From NCBI GenBank assembly GCA_946499885.1, contig CAMMTN010000001.1, forward strand, positions 62,001 through 126,000: a stretch of 64,000 nucleotides of DNA. Direction: 5' to 3'. The number at the start of each line of letters is the position of its first letter. Position 1 is the first letter of the stretch. The notes under the pieces were generated by a model. It was not told the origin of the DNA, searched no databases, and saw nothing but the letters and a program-made list of their open reading frames with translations. Origin of the DNA: an uncultured Clostridium sp. (GTDB lineage: Bacteria; Bacillota; Clostridia; TANB77; CAG-508). The translations under genes and the position numbers were made by a program. Shown here piece by piece: positions 55,171-63,556 of the stretch.

Positions 55171-56996
55171 ATTCTTCTTCCTCATCAAATTGACTATTGT
55201 ATAAATCAGCATAAAATCCGCCATTTGCAAGCAATTCTTCATGTGTTCCTTGTTCTACTATATCTCCCTGATTCATAACTAATATTAAATCTGCATTTTT
55301 TATAGTTGACAATCTATGTGCAATGATGAAGCTTGTTCTGCCTTTCATTAAATTGTCCATTGCAGATTGAATTTGTATTTCTGTTCTTGTATCTATTGAA
55401 CTTGTTGCCTCATCTAATATTAGTATCTTTGGATCTGCTAAAATTACTCTTGCTATAGTAAGTAATTGTTTTTGTCCTGCTGAAATATTTGATGATTCTT
55501 CATTTATAAGTGAATTATATCCATTTGGTAAAGTTTTTATATAATGATGAACATGTGCTGCTTTTGCTGCTTCTATTACTTCATCATCAGTTGCATCTTC
55601 TTTACTATATTTTATATTGTCTTTTACAGTTCCTCCAAATAACCATGTATCTTGAAGTACCATACCAAACATTTGACGAAGTTTACCTCTTTCAAAGTCT
55701 TTAATATTATGTCCATCTACTAATATTTCGCCATCTGTAACATCATAAAATCTCATAAGAAGTTTTACCATAGTTGTTTTTCCAGCTCCTGTTGGTCCAA
55801 CTATTGCAATTTTCTGGCCTTCTTTAACTTTTGCGCAAAAGTCTTTTATAATTATTTTATCTGGGTTATATCCAAATTTTACATGATTGAATTCTACATT
55901 TCCTTCTAATTTAGCCAGATCAATGTTTCCTTTAGCTGTATTTACTTCTTCTGGTTCCTCTAAAAATTCGAATACTCTTTCTGCTGCTGCAACCATTGCT
56001 TGTAGCATACTAGAAATTTGAGCTATTTGGTTAATTGGCCCGAGTAAATTGTTTGTTATATTGTATAAAACTTTGAATATTTCCTACTGTAATTGTTCCA
56101 TTAATTGCCAAATATCCTCCAGCTACTGCAACACCAACATATCCTATATTTGATATAAAGTTCATTACTGGATGCATAAGTCCAGATAAAAATTGTGCTT
56201 TCCAACCAGCTCTATATAGTTCATTGTTGGCTTTTTCAAAATCTCCTGTCACTTTATTTTCTGCGTTAAAAGCTTTTACTACTGTAAGTCCTCCATATAT
56301 TTCTTCAACTTGCCCATTTACGTGTCCTAAATAGTCTTGTTGTTTATTAAAATATTTTTGTGACTTACCAACTATTTTTTTAACAACAATTCCTGCTATT
56401 GGAAGTATTATTAATGAAATTAAAGTCATTTGCCAACTTATTGAAAACATCATTATTAAAATTCCAATAATTGTACATACAGATGTAATTATTTGAGTAA
56501 CACTTTGATTTAAGTTCATACTTAATGTATCAATATCATTTGTAATAATTGATAAAACTTCTCCATTGGTTCTTTTATCAAAATAGTTCATTGGAAGTTT
56601 ATTTATTTTTACTGCTATATCATTACGCAATTTATATGTGATTTTTTGTGCTATTCCTGTCATTGTAAAACCTTGTATGAAGGAAAATACTGCACTTAAC
56701 ACATATAATCCAAGTAATGTAATTGCGATTTGCGCTATTTTCTCAAAATTTATTCCGCTTCCACCTGATATTTTACCCATTATTCCATTAAAAATCTCTG
56801 TTGTTGCATTTCCTAATATTTTAGGTCCTACTATTGTAAATATAGTACTCCCTATTGCAAATATAAATACAACAATTAATGCTATTTTATATTTAGCTAA
56901 ATATGAGTTTATTAGTTTTTTTGTGGTTTTCTTAAAATCTTTAGGTTTTTCAGTTGTACTTGGACCACGCATTGGTCCTCCCATTGGTCCTGGCAT
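55169..56996 (-). CDS. ABC exporter half-transporter (heterodimer subunit 2), with +1 frameshift at CGG
   Basis: Type IV ABC exporter of the LmrCD/YheHI type, 608 aa when joined. The zero frame gives the Gly/Pro/Met-rich head, six helices and SFIQYNKQFT, then CGG at codon 319, two more codons and a stop. Dropping the C gives FTGPINQIAQISSMLQAMVAAAERVFEFLEEPEE and continues into the nucleotide-binding domain with GPTGAGKTT, NISAGQKQLL and ILILDEATSSID. The split therefore falls at the helix 6 to NBD linker. It pairs with the next gene upstream, with ATG directly after that gene's stop. Confidence 0.93.
56040..56042 (-). other. CGG +1 frameshift site in the ABC exporter gene
   Basis: In-frame codon 319 is CGG followed by G (ACT CGG GCC AAT TAA in zero frame). 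Skipping C gives ACT, GGG, CCA, ATT. Reading four bases as one residue also fits; relatives often have Arg, Gln or Lys here before the conserved PINQIA, so this site is less decisive about which amino acid is inserted than the other three. Confidence 0.85.
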
Positions 56997-58748
56997 CTAT
57001 TTTCCTCCTTTCCCGTTTAATTCGTCTTCTGATAATTGAGATAAAGCTATTTGCTTATATGTTTCATTATTTTCCATTAGTTCTTCATGTGTTCCCTGTC
57101 CTACTATTTTTCCTTCTTCTAGTACAATTATTTTATCCGCATTTAAAATAGTACTAATTCTTTGTGCAACAATAATTACTGTTTTATTTTCTGTTTTTTC
57201 TGCTAAAGCTTCTCTTAACTTACTATCTGTTTTAAAGTCTAGAGCTGAAAAACTATCATCAAATATAAATATCTCTGGATCTTTTGCTATAGCTCTTGCT
57301 ATTGATAGACGTTGTTTCTGTCCGCCTGATACATTTGATCCTCCCTGTGCAATAGGATCTTTATATTTATTTTCTTTTCCTTCTATAAATTCTGTTGCTT
57401 GAGCGATTTCTGCTGCTTTAACCATTTGCTCATCAGACATATTTTCGTTTGAGTATTTAATGTTTGATTCTATGGTTCCTGAGAAAAGAATTCCTTTTTG
57501 AGGTACGAATCCTATTATATCTCTTAAATCTTTTTGAGAAACTTCCTTTACGTTTACTCCATCAACTAAAAGTTCTCCTCCTGTTACATCATAAAATCTT
57601 GGTATTAAATTTACTACTGTAGATTTACCACTACCAGTACTTCCTATTAATGCAGTAGTTTTTCCTGGTTCTGCAGTAAAGTTAATATCTTCTAATATTT
57701 CAGTATCTGCATCTGGATATCTAAAAGAAACATTTTTAAATTCTACTAATCCTTTTTTATTCTCATTAAATTTCTTAGTTTCTTCTTTATCTTTAATACT
57801 TGGCACAGTTTCAATTACTTCATTAATACGTCTTGCTGATACTGAAGCTCTTGGAAGCATAATTGATATCATAGAAATCATTAAGAAGGCCATTACTATT
57901 TGCATTGTATATTGTATAAATGCCATCATGTCACCAACTTGCATAGTTCCTGCATCTACATTATGAGCTCCTACCCATACTATTAAAACAGAAATAGAAC
58001 TCATTACAAACATAAGCATTGGCATCATCATTGACATTGCTCTATTTACAAATATATTTGCTTTCATTGAATTATTGTTTGATACTTCAAACCTTGCTTC
58101 TTCTTTCTTTTCTTTATTAAATGCTCTAATTACTGGAAGTCCAGTTAAAATTTCTCTTGAAACTTGATTTAATTTATCTATTAAATCTTGTAATTTTTTA
58201 AATTTAGGCATTGCTACTGCAAACAATGTTCCTACTATAAATAATATTGCAAGTATTGCTACACCTATAATCCACGCCATTGAACTATCACTTGTTGTAA
58301 GTACTTTTATAAATCCTCCGATACCAATAATTGGTGCATATACTACAACTCTAAATAACATTGTAAGCAATTGTTGAATTTGTTGAATATCATTCGTACT
58401 ACGTGTTATTAATGATGCTGTTGAAAATTCTCTTAATTCTGCTGTTGAAAAACTTAAAACTTTTTTATATACCTTATCTCTTAAAGTTTTTCCTAATCTT
58501 GCTGCAACTCTTGATGACAAAAGCATAATTAATACTGCACATATCATACTGATTAGTGCAATTCCAAGCATTTGCATTCCTGCCATAAATATGTATCCTT
58601 GCCCTTCTCCTGCTTGTATACCTGTATTTACAATTTTAGAGGTATAATCTGGAAGAGCTAAATCTGTTGCTGCTTGAATACAAAGTAAAATGACTATCGC
58701 TATTACTGAAACCCATGAATTCTTTAAATTTTTTAATATTTTTAGCAT
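56997..58748 (-). CDS. ABC exporter half-transporter (heterodimer subunit 1)
   Basis: Type IV ABC exporter subunit, 583 aa. Six helices (about 10-300), then the NBD with GSTGSGKST, NVSGGQKQRLSIARA, EIFIFDDSFSALD. The Asp in FDDSFSALD where Glu is usual means the degenerate catalytic site, the typical mark of a heterodimer's first subunit; the partner has the canonical Glu (ILDEATS). Substrate unknown, possibly drug or lipid. I start at ATG 58748 after GGGAGG; the frame to 58784 lacks a site. Confidence 0.93.
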   Translation of the reverse strand: MLKILKNLKNSWVSVIAIVILLCIQAATDLALPDYTSKIVNTGIQAGEGQGYIFMAGMQMLGIALISMICAVLIMLLSSRVAARLGKTLRDKVYKKVLSFSTAELREFSTASLITRSTNDIQQIQQLLTMLFRVVVYAPIIGIGGFIKVLTTSDSSMAWIIGVAILAILFIVGTLFAVAMPKFKKLQDLIDKLNQVSREILTGLPVIRAFNKEKKEEARFEVSNNNSMKANIFVNRAMSMMMPMLMFVMSSISVLIVWVGAHNVDAGTMQVGDMMAFIQYTMQIVMAFLMISMISIMLPRASVSARRINEVIETVPSIKDKEETKKFNENKKGLVEFKNVSFRYPDADTEILEDINFTAEPGKTTALIGSTGSGKSTVVNLIPRFYDVTGGELLVDGVNVKEVSQKDLRDIIGFVPQKGILFSGTIESNIKYSNENMSDEQMVKAAEIAQATEFIEGKENKYKDPIAQGGSNVSGGQKQRLSIARAIAKDPEIFIFDDSFSALDFKTDSKLREALAEKTENKTVIIVAQRISTILNADKIIVLEEGKIVGQGTHEELMENNETYKQIALSQLSEDELNGKGGK

Positions 58749-58858
58749 AATTCCTCCCTTTTTATAAATTTTATTTAATTGCATTTATATATTATATTGC
58801 AAATTTTATATAATGTCAATTAGTTTGTTCCCTAACTTTTGTGAATTTTATGTGAAAG

Positions 58859-58917
58859 CAGGTGTTTAGGGACGGAGCAAAACGCATATGCGTTTTTGCT
58901 CCGTCCCTAAACACCTG
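58859..58917. repeat. Long near-perfect hairpin with GGGACGGAGC arms
   Basis: A stem of about 28 bp with one bulged base: arms begin CAGGTGTTTAGGGACGGAGC and mirror at the right end, with GCATATGC at the tip. It lies between ispH stop and the ABC gene. It shares the GGGAC core with the other palindromes but is far more perfect, perhaps a recent inverted duplication. Confidence 0.88.
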
Positions 58918-58932
58918 TCACCTGTATCTACT

Positions 58933-59847
58933 TTACTTAATAATGTTAATTACTTCTTCTATACTTTCTTTTGGTGTTGATGCCCCTGCCATTATTCCTA
59001 CTTTTGATAATGTTTTCATTTTTTCTAATTCTTCTTTGTAATCATGTTCTAATTCTAAATAATTTTGCACTAAAATTGCATTCTTGCAGTTTTTAACAGA
59101 TATATCATATAGTTTTCTTGTGTTTGAACTCTTTTTTCCACCAATTATTATCATGTAATCAACTTGCCTTGAAATTTTTTCTGTTTCTTCTTGTCTTAAT
59201 CTTGTAGCATTACAAATTGTATTCTTTACTTCTAAAATTATTTTACTATTCTCTTCTTTGTTATTATTTATCTCTCTAACTTTTTCTTCTATTTCTTGTA
59301 TGAATTGTTCAAATTTTTCTATTCTAAATGTTGTTTGTGCAACAACTAGTATTTTATTACTTATTGTTTCCTTAAATGCTACTTCTATATCTTCTTCATT
59401 TTCTATAATAGAACACTTGCCATCACAAAATCCATATGTTCCTATTACTTCTGGATGATTTCTTTCTGCAATAAAAAATATATAATATCCTTCTGTTACA
59501 TATTTTTCTACTATATTATGGATTGCTAAAACATTTGGACAAGTTAAATCAATTATCTCCACGTTTCTCTTTTTTAAAATTTCGTAAGTAGATTTAGGCT
59601 CTCCATGTGCCCTTATAATTAAACTTTGTTTTTCTTTTTTTGAAATATTTTCTTCTATTTCATCTATTTTTTCAATAAAATTTAAACCTTCCTTTTCTAA
59701 TTTATTTGTTACATCTTTATTATGTACTAATTCTCCAAGGCAATATACGGTTTTATTTTTATTGCATTTTATATATTCTTCTGCTTTGTTTACTGCATTA
59801 TTTACTCCATAACAAAATCCTGCAGTTTTTCCCAATATTATTTCCAT
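58933..59847 (-). CDS. ispH: 4-hydroxy-3-methylbut-2-enyl diphosphate reductase
   Basis: Last step of the MEP isoprenoid pathway. 4Fe-4S ligands Cys12 (AGFCYGV), Cys103 (LTCPNV) and Cys212 (ICNATRLRQEE); substrate-binding LVHN, RAHGEP and the SSNTRKLYDI motif are present. 304 aa. I start at ATG 59847; the longer frame to 59874 adds nothing conserved. IspD-type cytidylyltransferase is the 3.5 kb fusion, though that one is probably for polyol activation. Confidence 0.96.
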   Translation of the reverse strand: MEIILGKTAGFCYGVNNAVNKAEEYIKCNKNKTVYCLGELVHNKDVTNKLEKEGLNFIEKIDEIEENISKKEKQSLIIRAHGEPKSTYEILKKRNVEIIDLTCPNVLAIHNIVEKYVTEGYYIFFIAERNHPEVIGTYGFCDGKCSIIENEEDIEVAFKETISNKILVVAQTTFRIEKFEQFIQEIEEKVREINNNKEENSKIILEVKNTICNATRLRQEETEKISRQVDYMIIIGGKKSSNTRKLYDISVKNCKNAILVQNYLELEHDYKEELEKMKTLSKVGIMAGASTPKESIEEVINIIK

Positions 59848-59880
59848 TTTTACTATCATTCCTTCCTGAGTCACAAATCT

Positions 59881-60004
59881 GGTTGGAAAAGAATTAAATT
59901 TTGGCTAGGAAAATGAATTTGAAATTTATGAGGCGTACTTATTGTACGTTGATTAAATTTCAAATAAAGTTCGACGACGCCAAAATTGTAATTATTTTTC
60001 AACC
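59881..60004. repeat. Structured 125-bp element, copy B
   Basis: Close relative of copy A, with paired changes: the TTGAC/GTCAA stem of copy A is TTGGC/GCCAA here, and the tip loop is TTATT. Fills the space between ispH start and the GT39-like gene stop. Confidence 0.9.
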
Positions 60005-60008
60005 TTTC

Positions 60009-61580
60009 TTAATTAATATAATAAACATCACAAGCATTCAACCTTTTCTCATAAGTACAATTTGTTAAGTTTGTTGCATTTTTTACAATTTCAATTAATT
60101 TATCATTGTCCTGTCCTTCATTTATAAATAGTACAATTCCATTTGAAATATCTTTTCCTTGCAATAATTCTTTAATATTTTCTTCATTTCCATTAAAATC
60201 TTTTGCTATATATGATTCATTAATTTTTGCAAATAGTAAAATATCATCTAAAAATCTATTGTGATTAGATTCAAACATAAATATTGTTGGTACATTTAAT
60301 TCATTTTCTAATTTTTGAACGATTTCTTTTTTATCACTATATAATACTTCTGGCTCTATTTTAAATACGAATGGAGCTATTAAAATTAAGCATAAAATAA
60401 TTCCTATTAATATACTACTCTTTTTCTCATCAAGAGCAATATTTAGTAATTTATATAACACATATATTATCAAAATAAATACTAAACTACAAATTGGCAT
60501 TATATATCTTAATTCTACCCATGGTGATGCTATTGACACTAATACAAAATAAAACAATACTGGTAAAAAGATGTATGGTAAGTATTTATTTTTTTCTATT
60601 TTTTGCTTTTTTGCTGATGCTAATTTAAATATAAATAAAATTAGTATTACAAATAAAATTACTATAAGTAAATTATTGAATGTAAATAATTGTATTTTTA
60701 ATATATAACTACCTATATTTTTCAAAAATTCTGGTATATCTAACAACTTACTTATGAAACCTTGCCCCCTATACCCAAAAAACATATGCTGTATTGAGTA
60801 TGGAAAAATTGCAAGTGATGCTCCTCCTGCTAATAACATCGTTACTACATAAGAAATTAAGTTCTTGTATTCTTTTTTTCTTATATATTTTATCACAAAC
60901 ATTATCGCTAGCATTACTAAATAAAATAAATAATAATAATGTGTTAGTGATCCTATTAGCGCTGATACAACAATTGCTGAAAGTAATTTTATACTTGTCT
61001 TTTCTTTATCTAAAAGCTTCATATGTAAAAATGTAGTTATTAAAATATTTAGAGTAGATAATGCATACATTCTAATATAAATCACATTATTTAGTGATGA
61101 CATTATAACAGATGATGTAAAAGCTAGTATTATAGCTTTTTCTTTTGCTCTTGGCTTGCCACATATTAATTTTTGTATAATGAGATACATAAAAATTGTT
61201 ATAAATACATAAATTACTATATTTAATATTATTCCTGACCATACAGAAAAATGGTCAATACTAAATCCCATAGCAAATCTTAAAAGTAAATAGTAAAAAG
61301 GTGGATGCACATCATTTTTTTGATTTTCGTATACTTGTGCATATTCTCCTTTCTCATCGTCATTTACTGCTAGATAATCTTCATAGTATTCTTTATTATG
61401 CCAAGTATTATAAAAATCTTCATTATCTTGTATTTCTACTTTATTATAACTTGCAAGTCCTAATGAGTATGCTTCATCCATATGTATATATGATTTATTC
61501 ATTCCTACTATAACAAATATAACTGTTTGTAATATTAAAGCTATTGCAATTACTAACATTTCTATTTTTTTATTTTTCAT
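60009..61580 (-). CDS. GT39/ArnT-like polytopic glycosyltransferase
   Basis: 523 aa with about 11 helices and a soluble C-terminal portion from about residue 415. The first loop reads NKSYIHMDEAYSLGLASYNK with the DE pair expected of GT-C enzymes, and NDVHPPFYYLLLRFAMGFS is the second conserved loop. Probably transfers a sugar from a polyprenyl carrier on the outside of the membrane. A stand-alone gene with structured element copy B downstream. Confidence 0.82.
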   Translation of the reverse strand: MKNKKIEMLVIAIALILQTVIFVIVGMNKSYIHMDEAYSLGLASYNKVEIQDNEDFYNTWHNKEYYEDYLAVNDDEKGEYAQVYENQKNDVHPPFYYLLLRFAMGFSIDHFSVWSGIILNIVIYVFITIFMYLIIQKLICGKPRAKEKAIILAFTSSVIMSSLNNVIYIRMYALSTLNILITTFLHMKLLDKEKTSIKLLSAIVVSALIGSLTHYYYLFYLVMLAIMFVIKYIRKKEYKNLISYVVTMLLAGGASLAIFPYSIQHMFFGYRGQGFISKLLDIPEFLKNIGSYILKIQLFTFNNLLIVILFVILILFIFKLASAKKQKIEKNKYLPYIFLPVLFYFVLVSIASPWVELRYIMPICSLVFILIIYVLYKLLNIALDEKKSSILIGIILCLILIAPFVFKIEPEVLYSDKKEIVQKLENELNVPTIFMFESNHNRFLDDILLFAKINESYIAKDFNGNEENIKELLQGKDISNGIVLFINEGQDNDKLIEIVKNATNLTNCTYEKRLNACDVYYIN

Positions 61581-61667
61581 TTTTGCCTCCTATAATATGT
61601 GTTGTTGAGTTATATTTTTATCAGTAAATAGTATAACATATATTTTTTTATATTACTATAAAATTTA

Positions 61668-61695
61668 TTGTTTTTTATTATGTATATGTTATAAT
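61668..61695 (+). promoter_or_regulatory. Sigma-A type promoter for the 61720 gene
   Basis: TTGTTT (61668-61673), 16-bp spacer, TATAAT (61690-61695), then an AAGGAG ribosome site at 61706-61712 before the ATG. Confidence 0.7.
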
Positions 61696-61719
61696 ATATA
61701 AAATTTAAGGAGAATTTCT

Positions 61720-62475
61720 ATGAATTACATATTTGCAATTTTATTTATAATTTTTTCTATTTACTTTGGATTACGTGATATAAAAGAAAGAAATTTAAAT
61801 TTTAAACAAAAATTAAAAACATTTCTTTTTTATTTATATTTTGGAATAAGTATGTCATTATTCTCTTGTTTCATAACTATTGAAAAATACATTTCTATTT
61901 TAATTTTTTTACATTTGCTATTCATATTTTATATTATTAGTATTATTAAAAGAAAAAATATTTATAGTTGTATAGTTTTATTGCTAGTTTTAACTATAGG
62001 AATTATTTTAATTATTCTTAATTACCTAAATTTGAAAATACATACACTTTTGTGGATTTCTTTAGGATTAAGTATATACTTTTTGCCTGTAGCTACATAT
62101 TTAGATAGAAAAATTTCTATTTTAAGAAAAATAAAAATTTGTACTACAGAAATTGAAGCAAAAATTATAAAAGTTTATAAATCAACATATAACTACAGAA
62201 AAATATATATACCCAAATTTGAATTTTATATTAATGAGAAAAAGTATAATTATATGAATTCATCCGAAATTTTTTCATATAGCAAATTAGAAACTGGTAA
62301 AACTGTAAAATTATTTATTAATACTAATGTTGTTTTAAACAAAACTAATATTGATGAAAATGTTTTATTGCCTAATTCATATTATCATATAAGTATGTTA
62401 TCTGGAATAATATTATTTTATGTAATTACTACTATTATTTTTGTATTATTATTATTTCTTATGCTGTTTGGTTAA
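61720..62475 (+). CDS. Membrane protein with DUF3592-like loop
   Basis: 251 aa. About five helices in the first 130 residues, a beta-rich soluble segment (EIEAKIIKVYKSTYNYRKIYIPKFEFYINEKKYNY...SKLETGKTVKLFINTN) resembling DUF3592, and a final helix near 225-248. Function unknown. It is on the opposite strand to nearly all neighbours, has its own promoter and converges on cotJC with a shared terminator. Codon bias is as AT-rich as the rest. Confidence 0.72.
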   Translation: MNYIFAILFIIFSIYFGLRDIKERNLNFKQKLKTFLFYLYFGISMSLFSCFITIEKYISILIFLHLLFIFYIISIIKRKNIYSCIVLLLVLTIGIILIILNYLNLKIHTLLWISLGLSIYFLPVATYLDRKISILRKIKICTTEIEAKIIKVYKSTYNYRKIYIPKFEFYINEKKYNYMNSSEIFSYSKLETGKTVKLFINTNVVLNKTNIDENVLLPNSYYHISMLSGIILFYVITTIIFVLLLFLMLFG

Positions 62476-62505
62476 AGACCTTGCTAAAGCTATTAGCAAG
62501 GTCTT
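62475..62505 (+). terminator. Bidirectional terminator between the 61720 gene and cotJC
   Basis: 13-bp perfect stem (arms 62475-62487 and 62493-62505) with a 5-nt loop and T-tracts after it in both directions. The left arm starts at the stop codon of the plus-strand gene. Confidence 0.9.
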
Positions 62506-62508
62506 CTT

Positions 62509-63141
62509 TTAATTACATTCACAATCATTATTCATCATTTTATCATTCATAAATTTCATATTATTCATATAAAATTTCTTTTCTGCTAATTTATCTTGTA
62601 CTCCACGAAGTGCTTCTCCAAATCTTTGGAAGTGTACTACTTCTCTTGCTCTTAAAAATTGTAAAGGTCCTACTACATCTGGATCATCACAGCATAGATC
62701 AATTAACTTTTCATATGTTGCTCTTGCCTTTTGCTCAGCTGCTAAGTCCTCTTGTAAATTAGCTATTACATCTCCTTTACAAGCTAGCGCATTTGCTGAG
62801 AAAGCCATTCCCGCAGCCGACTGTGGATATACATCTACACCATGGTCTGTATAGTATGCTCCAAGTCCAGCTTTTTCTATTTCCTCTAAAGATGCTCCAT
62901 CAGTTAATTGATGTACAATAGTTCCTACCATTTCTAAGTGTGCTAATTCTTCTGTACCAATATCATTCAAAATGGCCTTAGATTTTTGATCTGGCATTCC
63001 AAATCTTTGTGATAAATAACGAAGAGATGCCGCAAGTTCTCCATCTGGGCCACCGTATTGGGATATGATGAATTTTGCAAGTTTTGGATTAGGACACTTT
63101 ATATTAATTGGATATTGTAATACTTTGTTATAAGTCCACAT
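62509..63141 (-). CDS. cotJC: Spore coat protein CotJC (manganese-catalase-like)
   Basis: Inner coat protein related to dimanganese catalases. 210 aa. The opening MWTYNKVLQYPINIKCPNPKLAKFIISQYGGPDGELAASLRYLSQRF is the family hallmark. Di-metal ligands are visible in GTEELAHLEMV, AEQKARATYEKL and AREVVHFQRFG. I start at ATG 63141, 8 nt after GGAGTG, not at the ATG 9 bases upstream. Last gene of cotJABC; ends with a terminator shared with the 61720 gene. Confidence 0.93.
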   Translation of the reverse strand: MWTYNKVLQYPINIKCPNPKLAKFIISQYGGPDGELAASLRYLSQRFGMPDQKSKAILNDIGTEELAHLEMVGTIVHQLTDGASLEEIEKAGLGAYYTDHGVDVYPQSAAGMAFSANALACKGDVIANLQEDLAAEQKARATYEKLIDLCCDDPDVVGPLQFLRAREVVHFQRFGEALRGVQDKLAEKKFYMNNMKFMNDKMMNNDCECN

Positions 63142-63556
63142 TAAAATCACTCCTTTCCCAAGGCCATGGTTCTTCTAACCATCTCCATTTGTTACATGGA
63201 TAATATATACTAAGTGGTCCAAATACTTTTTGATATTTATTTTTTATTTCTTCTAATTGGTTGCAATATTCTCTGTGTAAGCATAAAGCTTTTTTATCAT
63301 CTGGATGTGTATCAAGATACTGTGCAATATCAACAACTGCAAAATTTAAACATTTTATTTGTTTCATCATTTCAGCTCTTACTCTGTTTCTGTCTTGCAT
63401 GCATTCTTCCTCATTACAACTATTACAACAATTCATATCATTACTTAATATTTGTGCAGTATTAAATCCAAATGCAGCATTAATTCCTTGAGGAGTATAC
63501 TGGCAATTATTTTCCGTATTGCACATACAATTTCTATTTTCATAATTAGTTTCCAT
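63128..63556 (-). CDS. cotJB: Spore coat protein CotJB
   Basis: 142 aa. The C-terminal part (MMKQIKCLNFAVVDIAQYLDTHPDDKKALCLHREYCNQLEEIKNKYQKVFGPLS) is the CotJB domain, ending WPWERSDFNVDL. The first 60 residues are a Cys/Asn-rich extension. I start at ATG 63556, which overlaps the TAA of cotJA by one base (TAATG), a coupling arrangement; a GTG 12 bases upstream is the alternative. It overlaps cotJC by 14 bp. Confidence 0.9.
   Translation of the reverse strand: METNYENRNCMCNTENNCQYTPQGINAAFGFNTAQILSNDMNCCNSCNEEECMQDRNRVRAEMMKQIKCLNFAVVDIAQYLDTHPDDKKALCLHREYCNQLEEIKNKYQKVFGPLSIYYPCNKWRWLEEPWPWERSDFNVDL

Noticed and set aside
41410..56996. Four frameshifts as ordinary sequencing or assembly errors
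   Set aside because: Not fully excludable without reads, but all four errors would have to insert the same base in the same in-frame codon, on both strands and outside homopolymers, which chance does not explain.
41410..56996. Four frameshifted genes as pseudogenes
   Set aside because: Each has a single one-base change and otherwise intact motifs and normal length, and three encode normally important functions; real decay would leave stops and indels such as in the radical-SAM remnant.
41410..56996. prfB-like frameshifting with a Shine-Dalgarno stimulator and a stop codon
   Set aside because: No stop codon at the shift and no purine-rich ribosome-site mimic at the right spacing in any of the four.
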